NCBI RefSeq assembly: GCF_021353265.1
Contig: NZ_JAJTWU010000002.1
Span: 744,001 to 808,000 of the forward strand
Origin: Pelomonas cellulosilytica
Lineage (GTDB): Bacteria; Pseudomonadota; Gammaproteobacteria; Burkholderiales; Burkholderiaceae_C
DNA length: 64,000 nt
Reading direction: 5' to 3'
The notes below the pieces were generated by a model. It was not told where the DNA came from. It saw only the letters and a list, made by a program, of their open reading frames with translations, and did not search any database. Position numbers and translations under genes: made by a program. This document shows positions 8,160 to 18,000 of this stretch, one piece after another. Positions within the stretch are counted from its first letter, which is position 1. Each line of letters opens with the position of its first letter.

Positions 8160-9668
8160 ATGCGCTATCTGCTGGCAGCCTCAGCCGCACTCTTGGTCAC
8201 GATGTCGACGTTGGCGGCTGAGCGCCAGCCTCACGTCCTGCGGATACGTTCGTTGAGCGAACCGGTCCCGCTAAGTGCGGCACGCATCAACAGCGGTGAA
8301 TTTCTAGGTCTGGATCGCATCGGTCGGCGCGACGACGGTTCAGTGGACCTGCGCATCCTCCTCGTCCATGGCATCGGCTGGACGCAGAACGGCAGCCAGC
8401 CGCAGTTCGGCACAGACCTTCTGCGCGCATTGCAGCGATCGTACGGGGCTAAAGCGGTCGGGTTCGAAGGAGACAAGCAGCCCAGATGCGCTCAGTCCAA
8501 GAAGACGGAAGATGAGCCGGACTATCCCGTCGCGGGCGTGGACCTCCAACCGGTTGTGGAGCAGCGCGTCGACTACTACGCCAGCGACAGCCCCGTCACT
8601 CGGATGTGGAGCCAGGGGATAGGGTGCCTTGATCGAACGACGTTCAGCTTTCCCAGGGGGCGGGTGACGCTGTACCGCCTGGTCTGGGACGATGCTTTCT
8701 ACAACGCCTATTCCTACCCCCTGGTCGGTTATGACGACGCGATTCGCTCTGGTCATGAGCAGCCACAGCCACCGGCCTATTCAGGCTATGAGGACCTGAG
8801 CGCCACACGGCGGTCGGGGACGTCGGCGCTGCGGGACAACGTCATGACCTACGGTCTCACGGATGCAGCGCTGTACATGGGCCCGATCGGCGAGCTGATG
8901 CGCATGTCGGTGCGCGGCGCCATCTGCGCGGCAGTCAACGACGCGACGGGAAGAAGCGACGTGTTCACGCCGTTGATCAGGAAGGCCACCGTCAAGACTC
9001 CTGCGCTACAAGAGATGCAGGTCGAGGACTTGTGCGGGCTGGACGCACCGGCCTCACACGCCGTACCGCTTGCGATCGTGGCGGAGAGTCTCGGCAGCCG
9101 CATGGTGTTTGACGTGCTGAGCAAGGAGCGTCAGGAAGGCGTGGCGCGCAAGCTCAATGAGCTGCCGGGATCGGAACTGGAGGTCTACCTCCTGGCCAAC
9201 CAGATTCCCCTGCTCGCCGCAGCGAACCTGAAGCCCGCCAAAGCCGTCACGCCGTCGACGTCCATCAACAAGACCCTGCGCTACATCGCGATTTCGGAAT
9301 CGGACGATCTGCTTAGCTGGGAGCTCGTGCCCTATTTCGAGCATCTGTACTACATGGCATGCCGTGGTGAGAGCAGCGACACGCGCGCGCCAGCGTTCAA
9401 GGACTGGTGTTCGGACGGGGGGGGGGTGATGCAGGCTGTCCTGGATTTCAAAGCCGGCCGCAAGGAGCGGAAAAAGTACATCGAGGCCTTGGGCTTCGAG
9501 GTGATCGACGTGCGCACGTCGTTCAGCCCGCCAGCAAGCCGGCTGCTGAACGAGCACACCGACCCAGAGGTCGCGCACACCGGCTACATGCGTGCCGATG
9601 AGGTGCGTCGTGTGGTGATGTGCGGGGCTGCCAAAGGCGAAACGAACCCGGCTTGTGCGATCCGGTAA
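8160..9668 (+). CDS. Secreted alpha/beta-hydrolase-like protein
   Basis: From ATG 8160 the 502-aa product begins with a signal peptide ([20 protein letters not shown]). [13 protein letters not shown] (~65) looks like the HG oxyanion motif of lipase-like hydrolases. [15 protein letters not shown] (~305) fits a nucleophile elbow in which the first glycine of GxSxG is alanine. I could not place a catalytic acid or histidine with confidence. The in-frame region upstream of 8160 lacks signal features and overlaps the divergent lipoprotein gene, so it was excluded. The substrate is unknown; activity on lipid or ester substrates in the periplasm or outside the cell is inferred. A strong hairpin follows the stop. 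Confidence 0.68.
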   Translation: MRYLLAASAALLVTMSTLAAERQPHVLRIRSLSEPVPLSAARINSGEFLGLDRIGRRDDGSVDLRILLVHGIGWTQNGSQPQFGTDLLRALQRSYGAKAVGFEGDKQPRCAQSKKTEDEPDYPVAGVDLQPVVEQRVDYYASDSPVTRMWSQGIGCLDRTTFSFPRGRVTLYRLVWDDAFYNAYSYPLVGYDDAIRSGHEQPQPPAYSGYEDLSATRRSGTSALRDNVMTYGLTDAALYMGPIGELMRMSVRGAICAAVNDATGRSDVFTPLIRKATVKTPALQEMQVEDLCGLDAPASHAVPLAIVAESLGSRMVFDVLSKERQEGVARKLNELPGSELEVYLLANQIPLLAAANLKPAKAVTPSTSINKTLRYIAISESDDLLSWELVPYFEHLYYMACRGESSDTRAPAFKDWCSDGGGVMQAVLDFKAGRKERKKYIEALGFEVIDVRTSFSPPASRLLNEHTDPEVAHTGYMRADEVRRVVMCGAAKGETNPACAIR

Positions 9669-9692
9669 GGCCTTTCGCCTGCGAGAGGCCTT
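9667..9692 (+). terminator. Hairpin after the hydrolase-like gene
   Basis: AAGGCCTTTCGC pairs with GCGAGAGGCCTT across a two-base loop: a 12-bp stem with one T-G wobble, starting inside the stop codon. There is no T-run, so it may be a weak terminator or an RNA-stabilising hairpin. Confidence 0.5.
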
Positions 9693-9789
9693 GGAGCGGC
9701 GAGCCACAGGGGAACGCGTGCGCGCGCCCGTGGCGGCAAAGAACTTTTGATGCTGGCGTTTCTGCGCGATGCAGCAGAACTTGCTGCAG

Positions 9790-10012
9790 TTTGCGGCAGC
9801 ATCACTACCCGGTCCTTGCCGCCTTTGCTTTGGCGCACATGGATTGCGCGTTGCGCGAAGTCGATGTCCTTGACTCGCAGGCACAAGGCCTCGGTGATGC
9901 GCAACCCCGTGCCGTACAGCAGGCGCGCCAGCAATTGATACTCGTCCTGCAGCTTGGCCAGCACCGACAACACTTCATCGACACTGAGCACCACTGGTAG
10001 GAGCCGCTTGGG
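9790..10012 (-). pseudogene. Integron-integrase-like tyrosine recombinase fragment
   Basis: The minus frame carries [18 protein letters not shown], then [19 protein letters not shown] and [11 protein letters not shown]. This is the central part of a tyrosine recombinase close to the integron-integrase or XerC type, including the first catalytic Arg (in GLRITE) and the KGGKDR lysine loop. The N-terminal SAM-like domain and the C-terminal HxxR...Y part are absent. The wording resembles IntI-family proteins more than the IS91-linked integrase at 46.1 kb. No attI or cassette array could be identified nearby. Confidence 0.65.
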
Positions 10013-10019
10013 CGTTCCG

Positions 10020-10862
10020 CTAGGCGAGGACAGCCTTTTCGCCGTCTCGCGACGCTCTGAGGTAGTCCAGCGCGCGCTGCATCTCCTTTTCGCGCTCGCG
10101 CAAGCTCGGCAGGAGTTCCTTCTTCATAGTCGACTCAAAGCTCACGATCTCACGGGCCGCTTCCTCTGATGAAAAGGCAGTCTGCACTTTGATCTCAAGC
10201 AGCCGCGAAAGTGTGTTGAGATGCTTGTCTGCGGAGTGGAGCCGGACGCTTTGCCTTGAACCTCTTTCGTTCCACATGTTACGGATATAGGCTGTCTCCA
10301 TCATGAGGCGGAAGTCGGCTACTGCGTTGTAGGCGCCCTCTGAGGTCGGATTGACTGCCGGCTTCAGCACACCTCTTGCAGCCACATTGCCATAGAGGCA
10401 TGCGACCGCGGCGGTCACAAGCGGGTGAGCCAGGGGAACACCGTGCTCTACGGCCAGTGCATCGATCTTTGGTAGCTCGCTGCGAGCATCCAGATAGTTG
10501 CGCTGTTGTGGAAGCAGGCGTTGAAGCTCCATGGCGAGAGGCACGAGCGCGCTGGACTTCTCTCGCATGTGCGGTGCGAACGCAGCCGCCGCTGAAGTGC
10601 CCATCTCTTGCAGGTACTCTGCATCCGTCCGGGCGTGGTGATAGAACATGCCGACGGCCTGAGACTCAACCATCAGTTGGTCATGCAGCTCCGCCCCCGT
10701 TTGCCCGCGTTGGGAGCTGCCCTCCATGATCGAGAGCAGAGGACTTGCGATGTTTCCTTTACGGTCGATTGCCCTCGCTAGGGCCACGCCTGACGTCGGA
10801 ACGCCCTTCAGGGACTTTTTGATGTCCTCAACAATGTTCTTGTCGAGCAAGTAGAGAGCCAT
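10020..10862 (-). CDS. PIN-like domain protein of unknown function
   Basis: I chose ATG 10862 because AAGGAGG lies five bases upstream. It gives a 280-aa protein starting [18 protein letters not shown], a strand with an early Asp like the first acidic motif of PIN-like nucleases. [25 protein letters not shown] and [15 protein letters not shown] could supply the further acidic residues. The C-terminal 60 residues are highly charged and probably helical. There is no antitoxin-sized partner next to it. A solitary PIN-like ribonuclease is a hypothesis; the fold assignment needs profile comparison. Confidence 0.55.
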   Translation of the reverse strand: MALYLLDKNIVEDIKKSLKGVPTSGVALARAIDRKGNIASPLLSIMEGSSQRGQTGAELHDQLMVESQAVGMFYHHARTDAEYLQEMGTSAAAAFAPHMREKSSALVPLAMELQRLLPQQRNYLDARSELPKIDALAVEHGVPLAHPLVTAAVACLYGNVAARGVLKPAVNPTSEGAYNAVADFRLMMETAYIRNMWNERGSRQSVRLHSADKHLNTLSRLLEIKVQTAFSSEEAAREIVSFESTMKKELLPSLREREKEMQRALDYLRASRDGEKAVLA

Positions 10863-10898
10863 GGCTCCTCCTTCGTTGCGGCTGCCCCAGAGGGCCAG

Positions 10899-11150
10899 TT
10901 GTTCTTGAATGGGGCTGCGATTTATGGGCGGCCGTCTGTTCTTCAAGCCTCACGTATATCCCGCGACGAGATCCATTTGCAGCGACTCAAGCGCGGGCTG
11001 GCGCTCTACCGTCTCGTCTTCGGTCAGCCTCGGCAGGAAGAGCTTCTCACGCACCTCGGCGACCTCGACGAAGAGCAGCGTCAGGCGGCCGTTGCCAAAT
11101 GGCGCATCGACTTGACACCGCCGGCGCTGCCTGACCAGTCCGAGGACTAA
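10899..11150 (+). pseudogene. Possible C-terminal remnant of a helicase-type gene
   Basis: The open frame contains RDEIHLQRLKRGLALYRLV followed by FGQPRQEELLTHL and ends WRIDLTPPALPDQSED. The phrase FGQPRQE and the IDLTPP ending look like the tail of a DEAD/DEAH- or SNF2-type helicase carried on integrative elements. The first ~20 residues appear unrelated, so this is best read as a 3' remnant with no start of its own. It lies directly upstream of three repeats that look like a transposon end. Confidence 0.3.
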
Positions 11151-11179
11151 GTCGCTGCCTTGAAGCGCGTGCGTGCACC

Positions 11180-11317
11180 CCGACAGACTTTGTTTGTCAT
11201 CACCGTCCGAGGGGCTTCGAACCTGCAGCTTCCGACGGACTTTGCGCCAGCTCGTCAGTGCTGAAGAATCAAGCACTTACAGACGCCCTCTCCGACGGAC
11301 TTTATTTGTTGGAGTCA
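11180..11317 (+). repeat. Three repeated motifs resembling a transposon end (plus orientation)
   Basis: CCGACAGACTTTGTTTGT at 11180, CCGACGGACTTTGCGC at 11233 and CCGACGGACTTTATTTGTT at 11292 are clear copies spaced 53 and 59 bases apart. They match the motif family at 47.0-47.1 kb in sequence, orientation and approximate spacing. Regularly spaced degenerate copies are typical of transposase-binding sites at Mu/Tn7-type transposon ends. Confidence 0.55.
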
Positions 11318-11328
11318 CCCGTGACCTT

Positions 11329-11373
11329 TGATCGTATAAACAAAGACTGTCAGTGGAAAACAAAGACTGTCAG
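11329..11373 (-). repeat. Left terminal repeats of a putative large transposon
   Basis: AAACAAAGACTGTCAG occurs at 11338-11353 and again at 11358-11373, period 20. The 24 bases 11330-11353 match the reverse complement of 47112-47135 at 18 positions. The outermost bases are TG on this side and CA on the other, as in Mu-type ends. Confidence 0.5.
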
Positions 11374-11678
11374 ACTTCGAGAAAAGCGTTGCGTTGCTAT
11401 TCCTTGCCAATTAAGTTTTAGATAGCGCAATAGAGTCGTAGACGCCCTAAGCGACCGCGGGGGGGGTTAGACACGAGGCCGACCGCCCCCAGCCCTGTCG
11501 GGCCGGTTATCGCGCGCTCGCGAAGCCAAGAGACAGTTCCTGCAAGCCGACTGATCCGATCGGCTTCGCATCCTTCAATGGCCTTCTTGATAGGTTCGAA
11601 CTTGCCCTTGGTCGAGTTCGACTTCGCCTTCACCTTTGAGCAGAGCACGGCGTCCTGTGCAGACGGCTTCAGGACTAG

Positions 11679-11954
11679 CAGGAGGCCATCGCCGCGCGGG
11701 CAGACGCCTGCCCCGAGGCACCGACTCCTAGGCCGAATCAGACGCCGGCCAGTCACTGGAACTGTCGTGTCATCGAAATCCCGTCGGACGAGGAGACTTG
11801 GTTTGCGGTCCACGAGGTCTATTACGAAGACGGCGTGCCCGTCGCCTACAGCAAATCGCCCGCGGCGGCTGGCTGGAAGGACGATGATGGACCGGAGGCG
11901 GGGCTTCATCGGCTGGATAAATTCATTGAGGCGCTGATGAAGTTGAGTTCATGA
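11679..11954 (+). pseudogene. Headless fragment of a small conserved hypothetical gene
   Basis: After a TAG at 11676 the plus frame reads ...PRPNQTPASHWNCRVIEIP, then ETWFAVHEVYYEDGVPVAYS and GLHRLDKFIEALMKLSS, ending at TGA 11952-11954. The HWN(C/Y)RV...FAVHEVYYE pattern belongs to a family of short hypothetical proteins I have seen in plasmids and genomic islands. There is no start codon in frame, so the 5' end has been lost. The preceding 250 bases show no clear gene on either strand. Confidence 0.45.
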
Positions 11955-12147
11955 CTCCTGCTGGCGAGACGATTGGTTTCGTCACGGTCGCGGAGGTTCA
12001 GTTGCAGCCAGTGCCTCAACAATGCCGAGGCGGCGGCTGAGGGCGCGACATTGAGATGTTCTACAGCCCAAGCGGCGCCACGACATGGCCCGCGGAACTT
12101 CGCTGTCGATGCGCCTAGCGCCGCGCATTCGGCGAGGACTTGACGCT

Positions 12148-12471
12148 TCAGGTCTGCATTGTGACGCCGGCGCCTGGCGGCTTGGCGTCTGACACCTCAA
12201 CAGCCGATCCTGGCTCGAGCTCCCGAAACCGGGTGCGATCCGTCATGCGACGGTTTGACACAAACTCCTGCGTGTGCAACCTGGGGAGCCCGTTGCGGGA
12301 AATCCGCACGGCGGGTTCTGTCAGAGGGGACGGCAAGCGCAATGCTCGAGGCCCGTCTCTATCCACCACGTCCTCTTCCGCCGCCAACAGGGCGCCAAGC
12401 AGAGGATCCCGCGGGGCATCGAAGATTCGTTTGCGTAATCGGGCCGTTCGCGCCGGCACATAATGGCCCAT
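12148..12471 (-). CDS. Hypothetical protein, doubtful
   Basis: A 107-codon frame starts at ATG 12471, divergent from gspG. The translation (MGHYVPARTARLRKRIFDA..., GALLAAEEDVVDRDGPRAL) has believable composition but no recognised motif. No ribosome-binding site is obvious. It may be chance in GC-rich DNA. Confidence 0.25.
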   Translation of the reverse strand: MGHYVPARTARLRKRIFDAPRDPLLGALLAAEEDVVDRDGPRALRLPSPLTEPAVRISRNGLPRLHTQEFVSNRRMTDRTRFRELEPGSAVEVSDAKPPGAGVTMQT

Positions 12472-12901
12472 GCTCTCATACCACATGCTAAGGCTTCGGC
12501 TCAACAAAGGCTTCACACTTCTCGAACTATTGGTGGTCATGGTCATCATCGGGCTGTTGGCGGGGTACGTGGGCCCGAAGTTTTTTGGCCAAATCGGCAA
12601 GAGCGAGGTTAAGGCAGCCCGCGCGCAGATCGATGCGCTAGAGAAGTCGCTCGACCAGTACCGCTTGGATGTCGGCCGATACCCAGCTACCGAACAAGGA
12701 CTCGCGGCTCTCAACACCAAGCCCGCCGACGAGTCGAAGTGGTCAGGGCCCTATCTGTCCAAGGCTGTACCCAAGGACCCGTGGGGACATGAGTACCAGT
12801 ACCGGAGTCCGGGCGAGCATGGCGAGTACGATTTGTTTTCCTTCGGCAAAGACGGCCGCCCTGGTGGCGAAGGCGAAGACGCCGACTTGACCAACTGGTA
12901 A
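12470..12901 (+). CDS. gspG: Type II secretion major pseudopilin GspG
   Basis: The 143-aa product has the prepilin signature: a short basic leader, cleavage before the Phe in KG|FTLLELLVVMVIIGLLA, and a glutamate at mature position 5. GRYPATEQGLAALNTKPA, DPWGHEYQYRSPG and the acidic C-terminus (FSFGKDGRPGGEGEDAD) match the calcium-binding fold of GspG. The start may be ATG 12485, giving a nine-residue leader; neither start has a clear Shine-Dalgarno. It is the only pseudopilin gene at this end, 21 kb from the rest of the apparatus, and an IS5-type element follows. It would be the main subunit of the pseudopilus built by the operon at 33476-42521, if the two work together. Confidence 0.93.
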   Translation: MLSYHMLRLRLNKGFTLLELLVVMVIIGLLAGYVGPKFFGQIGKSEVKAARAQIDALEKSLDQYRLDVGRYPATEQGLAALNTKPADESKWSGPYLSKAVPKDPWGHEYQYRSPGEHGEYDLFSFGKDGRPGGEGEDADLTNW

Positions 12902-13003
12902 GCCATTCGCCGCGCCGCAGTTCAACAATAGCGTTGTGCCGGTGGTCGTGTCGAACACGAGCACATTTAGGCATAAGACAGACGTCACCTTCTCGATCTG
13001 TCT

Positions 13004-13255
13004 CTAGGCGCGCTCCGTGTCTCGCCGGGATACGCCCGCCTTGGTCGGCGGCAGGCGCAGGTGAATTGTCGCGATCTGCCGGTATGCGGCCAAGGCCGCG
13101 GCGGGCGCCAACGTCTGCTCTGGTCCTTGAGATGCCTGCGGCGCAATGGCGGCCAGGCCGCGCTCAAACTTCGACTTCAGGGAAGAGGCCGCTGCACGAC
13201 TGACCTCACGACGAGCGTCCGCGGCCGGAAGTGACGGCGAATTCAAGATGTGCAA
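13004..13255 (-). CDS. Hypothetical protein or C-terminal fragment, doubtful
   Basis: An 83-codon frame with a TTG start contains ASSLKSKFERGLAAIAPQA, then ALAAYRQIATIHLRLPPTK and AGVSRRDTERA. The composition looks protein-like, but no family is recognised and it may be the tail of a lost gene. The rest of 12902-13318 holds no clear gene. A stem-loop (AGGGGCC-TTC-GGCCCCT, 13303-13319) lies at the downstream edge of the transposase. Confidence 0.25.
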   Translation of the reverse strand: MHILNSPSLPAADARREVSRAAASSLKSKFERGLAAIAPQASQGPEQTLAPAAALAAYRQIATIHLRLPPTKAGVSRRDTERA

Positions 13256-13318
13256 TCTAGACCCGGTTTCGGGCCGGTTTGACGCCTTTCGAGCCCTCTC
13301 CCAGGGGCCTTCGGCCCC

Positions 13319-14349
13319 TCAGGACGGACTACTCCCTGCATACGGCTGCAGCCGCCCGCTTTGCAGCTTCCTCATCGCCTTGAGCAGGTTCACGCCGAGC
13401 GCCGCCCAGGCCATCTGCGCCTGCGTCTTGGCCACCCCGAAGTACCTCGCCCGGCTCAGGTGAAAGCGCCGCTTCATCGTGCCGAAGCCTTGCTCGACCT
13501 TGTAGCGCAGCTTGGCGATGGCCCGGTTTATCTGGGTCTGCAACGGATGCACCGGATGGCCCCGGCTGCCCTTGAGCTGGATCAGGTCACCGATGCCCTT
13601 GGCCTGGAGGTACTCACGGTTGGCCGCGCTGGCATAACGCTTGTCCGCCAGCACGTCCTCAGGCTGGATGCCTTGCTCGATGAGCGCGTCGACGATGCCC
13701 GGCAGCTTGTTCACCTCGGACTGGTTGGCCGGGTGCACTTCGACGTGTTCGACATAGCCGTCCTCGGTGTCCACGGCGCTGTAGCCGCGGTAACCGAAGA
13801 AGGCCTCATTGCCCTTCTTGACCCAGCGTGCTCCTCGTCGGCACTGTCCACCACGTCGGCCTGACCCTCGTCATCGACTTCGACATGCTGGTTCGGCCGC
13901 GCCGCACTCTCGATGATGGTGGCATCGATGATCGCGCCGCGGCTGCCGGCGACCTTCAGGCCCTGGCCTTCGAGCTGCACATTGACCCGGCGCAGCAGCA
14001 CCTGGTCGAGCTTGGCCGTCACGAGCCGGTTGCGGAAGCGGCAGATGGTGGTGGCGTCGGGGAAGCTGCCGTCACCGGGCTCGAAGCCGGTGAACACCAT
14101 GAAGTCCAGTCGTACCTTGAGCGCGTGCTCCAGCTGCGTGTCCGACAGTCCGTGCCATTGCCCCAGCAGCATCAGCTTGAACATGGACAACGGCGCGTAC
14201 GGCTCAGGGCCGCCGCCGTGCGTGGCCTCACGCTTGTACAGACCCTTGAGCTTGTGCGCGATCTCGGCCCAGTCCAGCAGCTCGTGCAACTTCATCGTCG
14301 GCGAGTCTTGGACCAGCGGCCTGGCGCCCATGAGGAAGAAGCTGTCCAT
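13319..14349 (-). pseudogene. IS5-family transposase, frameshifted
   Basis: The N-terminal part (14349 to ~13830) reads MDSFFLMGARPLVQDSPTMK, LLDWAEIAHKLKGLYKREA, FEPGDGSFPDATTICRFRNR (IS5-type DUF772 start) and GAIIDATIIES (first catalytic Asp). The C-terminal part continues in another frame: WVKKGNEAFFGYRGYSAVDT, VLADKRYASAANREYL, and then FGTMKRRFHLSRARYFG with the terminal E-loop. One missing base near 13830 (after DSADEEHA) joins them. Restoring it gives a full transposase of about 343 residues, so the loss is recent or a sequencing error. Terminal inverted repeats could not be fixed by eye. Confidence 0.85.
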
Positions 14350-15014
14350 GCCGGATTGCAGCCGATCTCCAGGCGCCGCGCATCAGGGAAGTTATGCAGC
14401 CGTCTCGGGACCCTCTCTTTTCGACGCGCTAGTCATGGCATACGGCGAGCGGCAGAACCAGGTTGCACGCAGACCTGACCCGCACAGCCCTACTTGTCAC
14501 AACAACAGAATGCAGCTCCGTGAAGCGGGCAAGATTCACCGGCCGAAGCACAGCGAAGTTTGTGGTCTTGGAACTCTGAACCGCGCTAACATCGCCGCGA
14601 CAAAAAACCATTTCCGCCGTGCAGTCTTTTGTTTAGGCGGTGCATGAGTCAGGGAGCGATCAAATGCTTGAGCGTCGGCGCGTTGCGCCTTGGTTAGGTT
14701 CGCCAGTTGAGCGCTGGCAGCGTCAGGGGCAAGTGTCGGCCTTTTCGGGTGGCGGAGCGCTCAGCACCGCGTTCCCACCGCGTTCGCATCGACGCTAGTC
14801 CCCTTCGTTGGCTGACCGGTGTTTTGCCCGGTTAGTTGGCTGGCGTCACCGCCCGCTAACCCTCAACGATGTACCCGGGCAGTGGTACTTCACATCGATT
14901 GCATCCGACCAATGAGTCCGATGCGCTCTTCAAGATCGTGGCCCCGCGGCAGGTCTCGCAACGTGTTGCGGGCTTGAGTCAGCGAGTCCAGTTTCAGCAT
15001 CGAGAACCCGACGT
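14350..15014. other. Intergenic region upstream of the giant secreted protein
   Basis: No gene is supported in these 665 bases. GGTTAG...CTAACC inverted bits occur at about 14830-14865 but lack an RNA-like structure. The part before 15015 should carry the promoter of the giant-protein/Rhs operon. No strong Shine-Dalgarno was seen at 15015. Confidence 0.4.
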
Positions 15015-18000
15015 ATGGCAGCCTTTGTCGCGCGCATTGTGAAAATCCTCATTGCTTTGCTATGCGGACTTTTTGTTCATGTCGCGGCGGCTGGGATAGA
15101 CACCCAGCTCTTTGGTGATGACGCGTCGAACGGGCCGTACCCAATCGGCTTCACGTTCAAGTACTACGGCGTCGAGCGTACGCAGTTCTACGTTTCCACA
15201 AACGGACTGTTGAAGTTCACCGGCGCGTCGACTGACTACAGCAACAGCTGTCTGCCGAGTGGCTCCCACCCCAACACGATCTTTGTGTTCTGGGATGATC
15301 TACGAACCGACTCGCCGAACAATCCGACCGGAAAGATCCACTATCAGACCGTTGGCGAGGCGCCGAACCGCAAGCTGATCGTTCAATGGACCAATCAGTA
15401 CTTCTACGGTTCAAACCTGCCGATGGGCACCTTCCAGGCAGTTTTGAGCGAGGGCAGCAATCAGATATCGCTGCAATACCGCTATCTGCGCGACACACGA
15501 AGCACAGGCACCGAAGCAACGATCGGCATCCAAGGCGGAAACGGCGAGAACGTGCAGGTCGGCTGCAATGCTGTCAATAGCATAGCTGGCGGCCAAGCGA
15601 TCTCGTTTACACCTGACTCGGCCGGTACGCAGTACGTGATGGATAAGGCCGCGGCCTACGACTTCATCGACATTTCCGGCCTTACCGCAGCAGCCCCAGA
15701 ACCGATGGGCCGTTACACGAGTACGGCGCCTGTCTGGCGCTGGTCGGGGATCCCTGACCTGAACACCTACCAAATTGAGGTGCAGACTGACACGGGTGCC
15801 ATCGTTGTGCCAGCCCAGACGCTCGGCAATGTCGACTCGTTTACTTGGTCTGCGGGCTACGAGGCCGGCAAGACCTATCTGGTGCGAATCCGGGGCAGCG
15901 TCAACAACGGCGGCACCTGGGAGGCTTGGTCAGCGTTCAGCTCGCCAACGACGATCGATCAGACGCCGCCAACAGCACAGGTTTCATCATTGACCCAGAT
16001 CAGCGCCAATGCGATTGATCTGCGCTACTCAGCCGTCGACCCAGGCGGTGAGGTTGGCTCGATCCGCGTGCAGATCGCCGGGAACCCGGAGTTCACGAGC
16101 CCTCTTGTAAACGAGTTGCTTCCCTCCGGCAGCACCAGCTACACCTATGGTGCGGCCGTGCCGGGGCAGCGTCTGTACGCACGCGTGATCGCGACCGACG
16201 CGGCTGGCAACAGTTCGGCGCCGTCGAATGCGCTCGATGTCCTTGTGGTACCAGCTCCGACCGCTGACTTCTCGCCGAGCGTTGGCTCGGGCGAGGCTCC
16301 ACTCACCGTCACGTTCGACAATCGCAGCACCGGACAGGCGTCGAGCTATCTTTGGAACTTCGGTGATGGACGCACCAGCAGCGTAGCCGCGCCGAACATC
16401 CGATACGAGGATGCGGGCACCTTCAATGTGACGTTGCGAGCAGTCGGCGTCGGGGGCTTCACAGACAAGACGGTATCGATCGTCGTGACCCCGGACGTGA
16501 CGCGCCCGAACGTGACGTCTGTCACCATTGACGGCGTAGTGATAGCGGGCGCCGTGACTTTGCAGCAGACGAAAGCTCTGCGGTTCAGTGCCAGCGACGC
16601 TAGCGGTGTGACCAGCGTCAGTGCGCGCTTTGCGGGACAACCGCTAGCGGTCGAGAGCTTGGGCGGCGGCAACTATCAGTTGTCGCTCAATCCGGAGGCA
16701 GTCCCAAACGGTGACTATGTACTGGAGCTGATGGTTGTCGACCGACCCGGCAACTCCTCGACGGCGACGGTGCCGGTTCGCGTTGATTTGCCGCCGCCTC
16801 CAGCGCCGGTCTTGCAAGCGAATCTGCCCACAAAAACCAATCGAGCTGGCGTGACCGTGGTGGGCACGACCCAGTTCGGCACTGAGGCACGCCTGCTGCT
16901 CAATGGCGCCGAGGCGACCGACTGGGTGCCCGTACAGAACCAGCGCTTCGAGATCGGCCTGACGCTAATCGAGGGCGCCAACCGCATCACGGCCATCGTC
17001 CGCAACTCGCGTGATCGTAGCCCGGTTAGCGCGGAACTGCTCGTGACACTCGATACCTCTAAGCCGCGTGCGCCGGGCTCGCTGACCACAAGCGCCTTTG
17101 CCCAGGGCAAGGTGCGTCTGGCTTGGCAGCCATCGCAAGATGCCGCTGCTGTCGGGTATGTGATCCTGCGCGCTGCCGGCCCCTTCGAAGACGTTGCCCA
17201 GGCCACTCGTGTCAACGGCACACCGGTTGCGGGATCCAGCTTCGATGATGTGCCACCGACAGATGGCATCTACTTCTACCGCGTCGCCTCCATCAACCAA
17301 CTTGGCACGCTGAGCCTCCTGTCGAACCTCGCTCAGGCGGTCGCTGACAACACGCCGCCCAAGATCAACGCCGTTGCATTCACCCCTCAGGGCAAGATGG
17401 ACGTCGCCACAGGCCGCTATGGTCAGGGGCGAGTCGATCTGCGCGTTACCTTCAGCGAGGCTTTGCAGGGCGATCCCTATGTGGCCCTCGCCCCGAACGG
17501 CAGCGCACCAATCGTGATCCAACTTGCTCACAGCGAGGCGCTGATCTACACAGGCAGCTTCGTCATCGACGCCAACACCCCGTCTGGCGTTGCGACTCTG
17601 CTGTTCTCGGGGCGAGACGAGGCAGGCAATCGGGGCACGGAGATCGTCGGCGACGCCACGCTCAAGATCGACACCATGGGGCCTGTGCTGGCTGCGATTG
17701 CCGTCACCCCGGCGCAACCCATCAAGTACCAGACCGGCAACGTGCTGTTGGCGCAGTTGACTTTCGACAAGGCGTTGGCTGCCGCGCCGCAGGTGCGCTA
17801 CCTGCTCTCGGGTGCACTGCGCACGCCGACCGCCATTGGCGATGTCGTCCAGATCGATCCCAAGACCTACCGTGTCAGCTTCACGTTGCCGAACGATGCC
17901 GGTCAGGGTGCACCTGAGTTCTTGAGCTTCAGCTTTCAGGCACTTGACGATCTGGCGAACAGCTCCAGCCGCGTCGCGGCCCAGAACCGATTCCAGGTCT

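Noticed and set aside
11418-11909. 163-codon minus-strand open frame
   Set aside because: It runs antisense to the better-supported plus-strand fragment at 11679-11954 and has no family resemblance.
14690-14870. Possible integron attC site (GTTAGGT core and nearby inverted GGTTAG/CTAACC)
   Set aside because: The partner core RYYYAAC and the paired inner boxes are not present, so one seven-base match is not enough.
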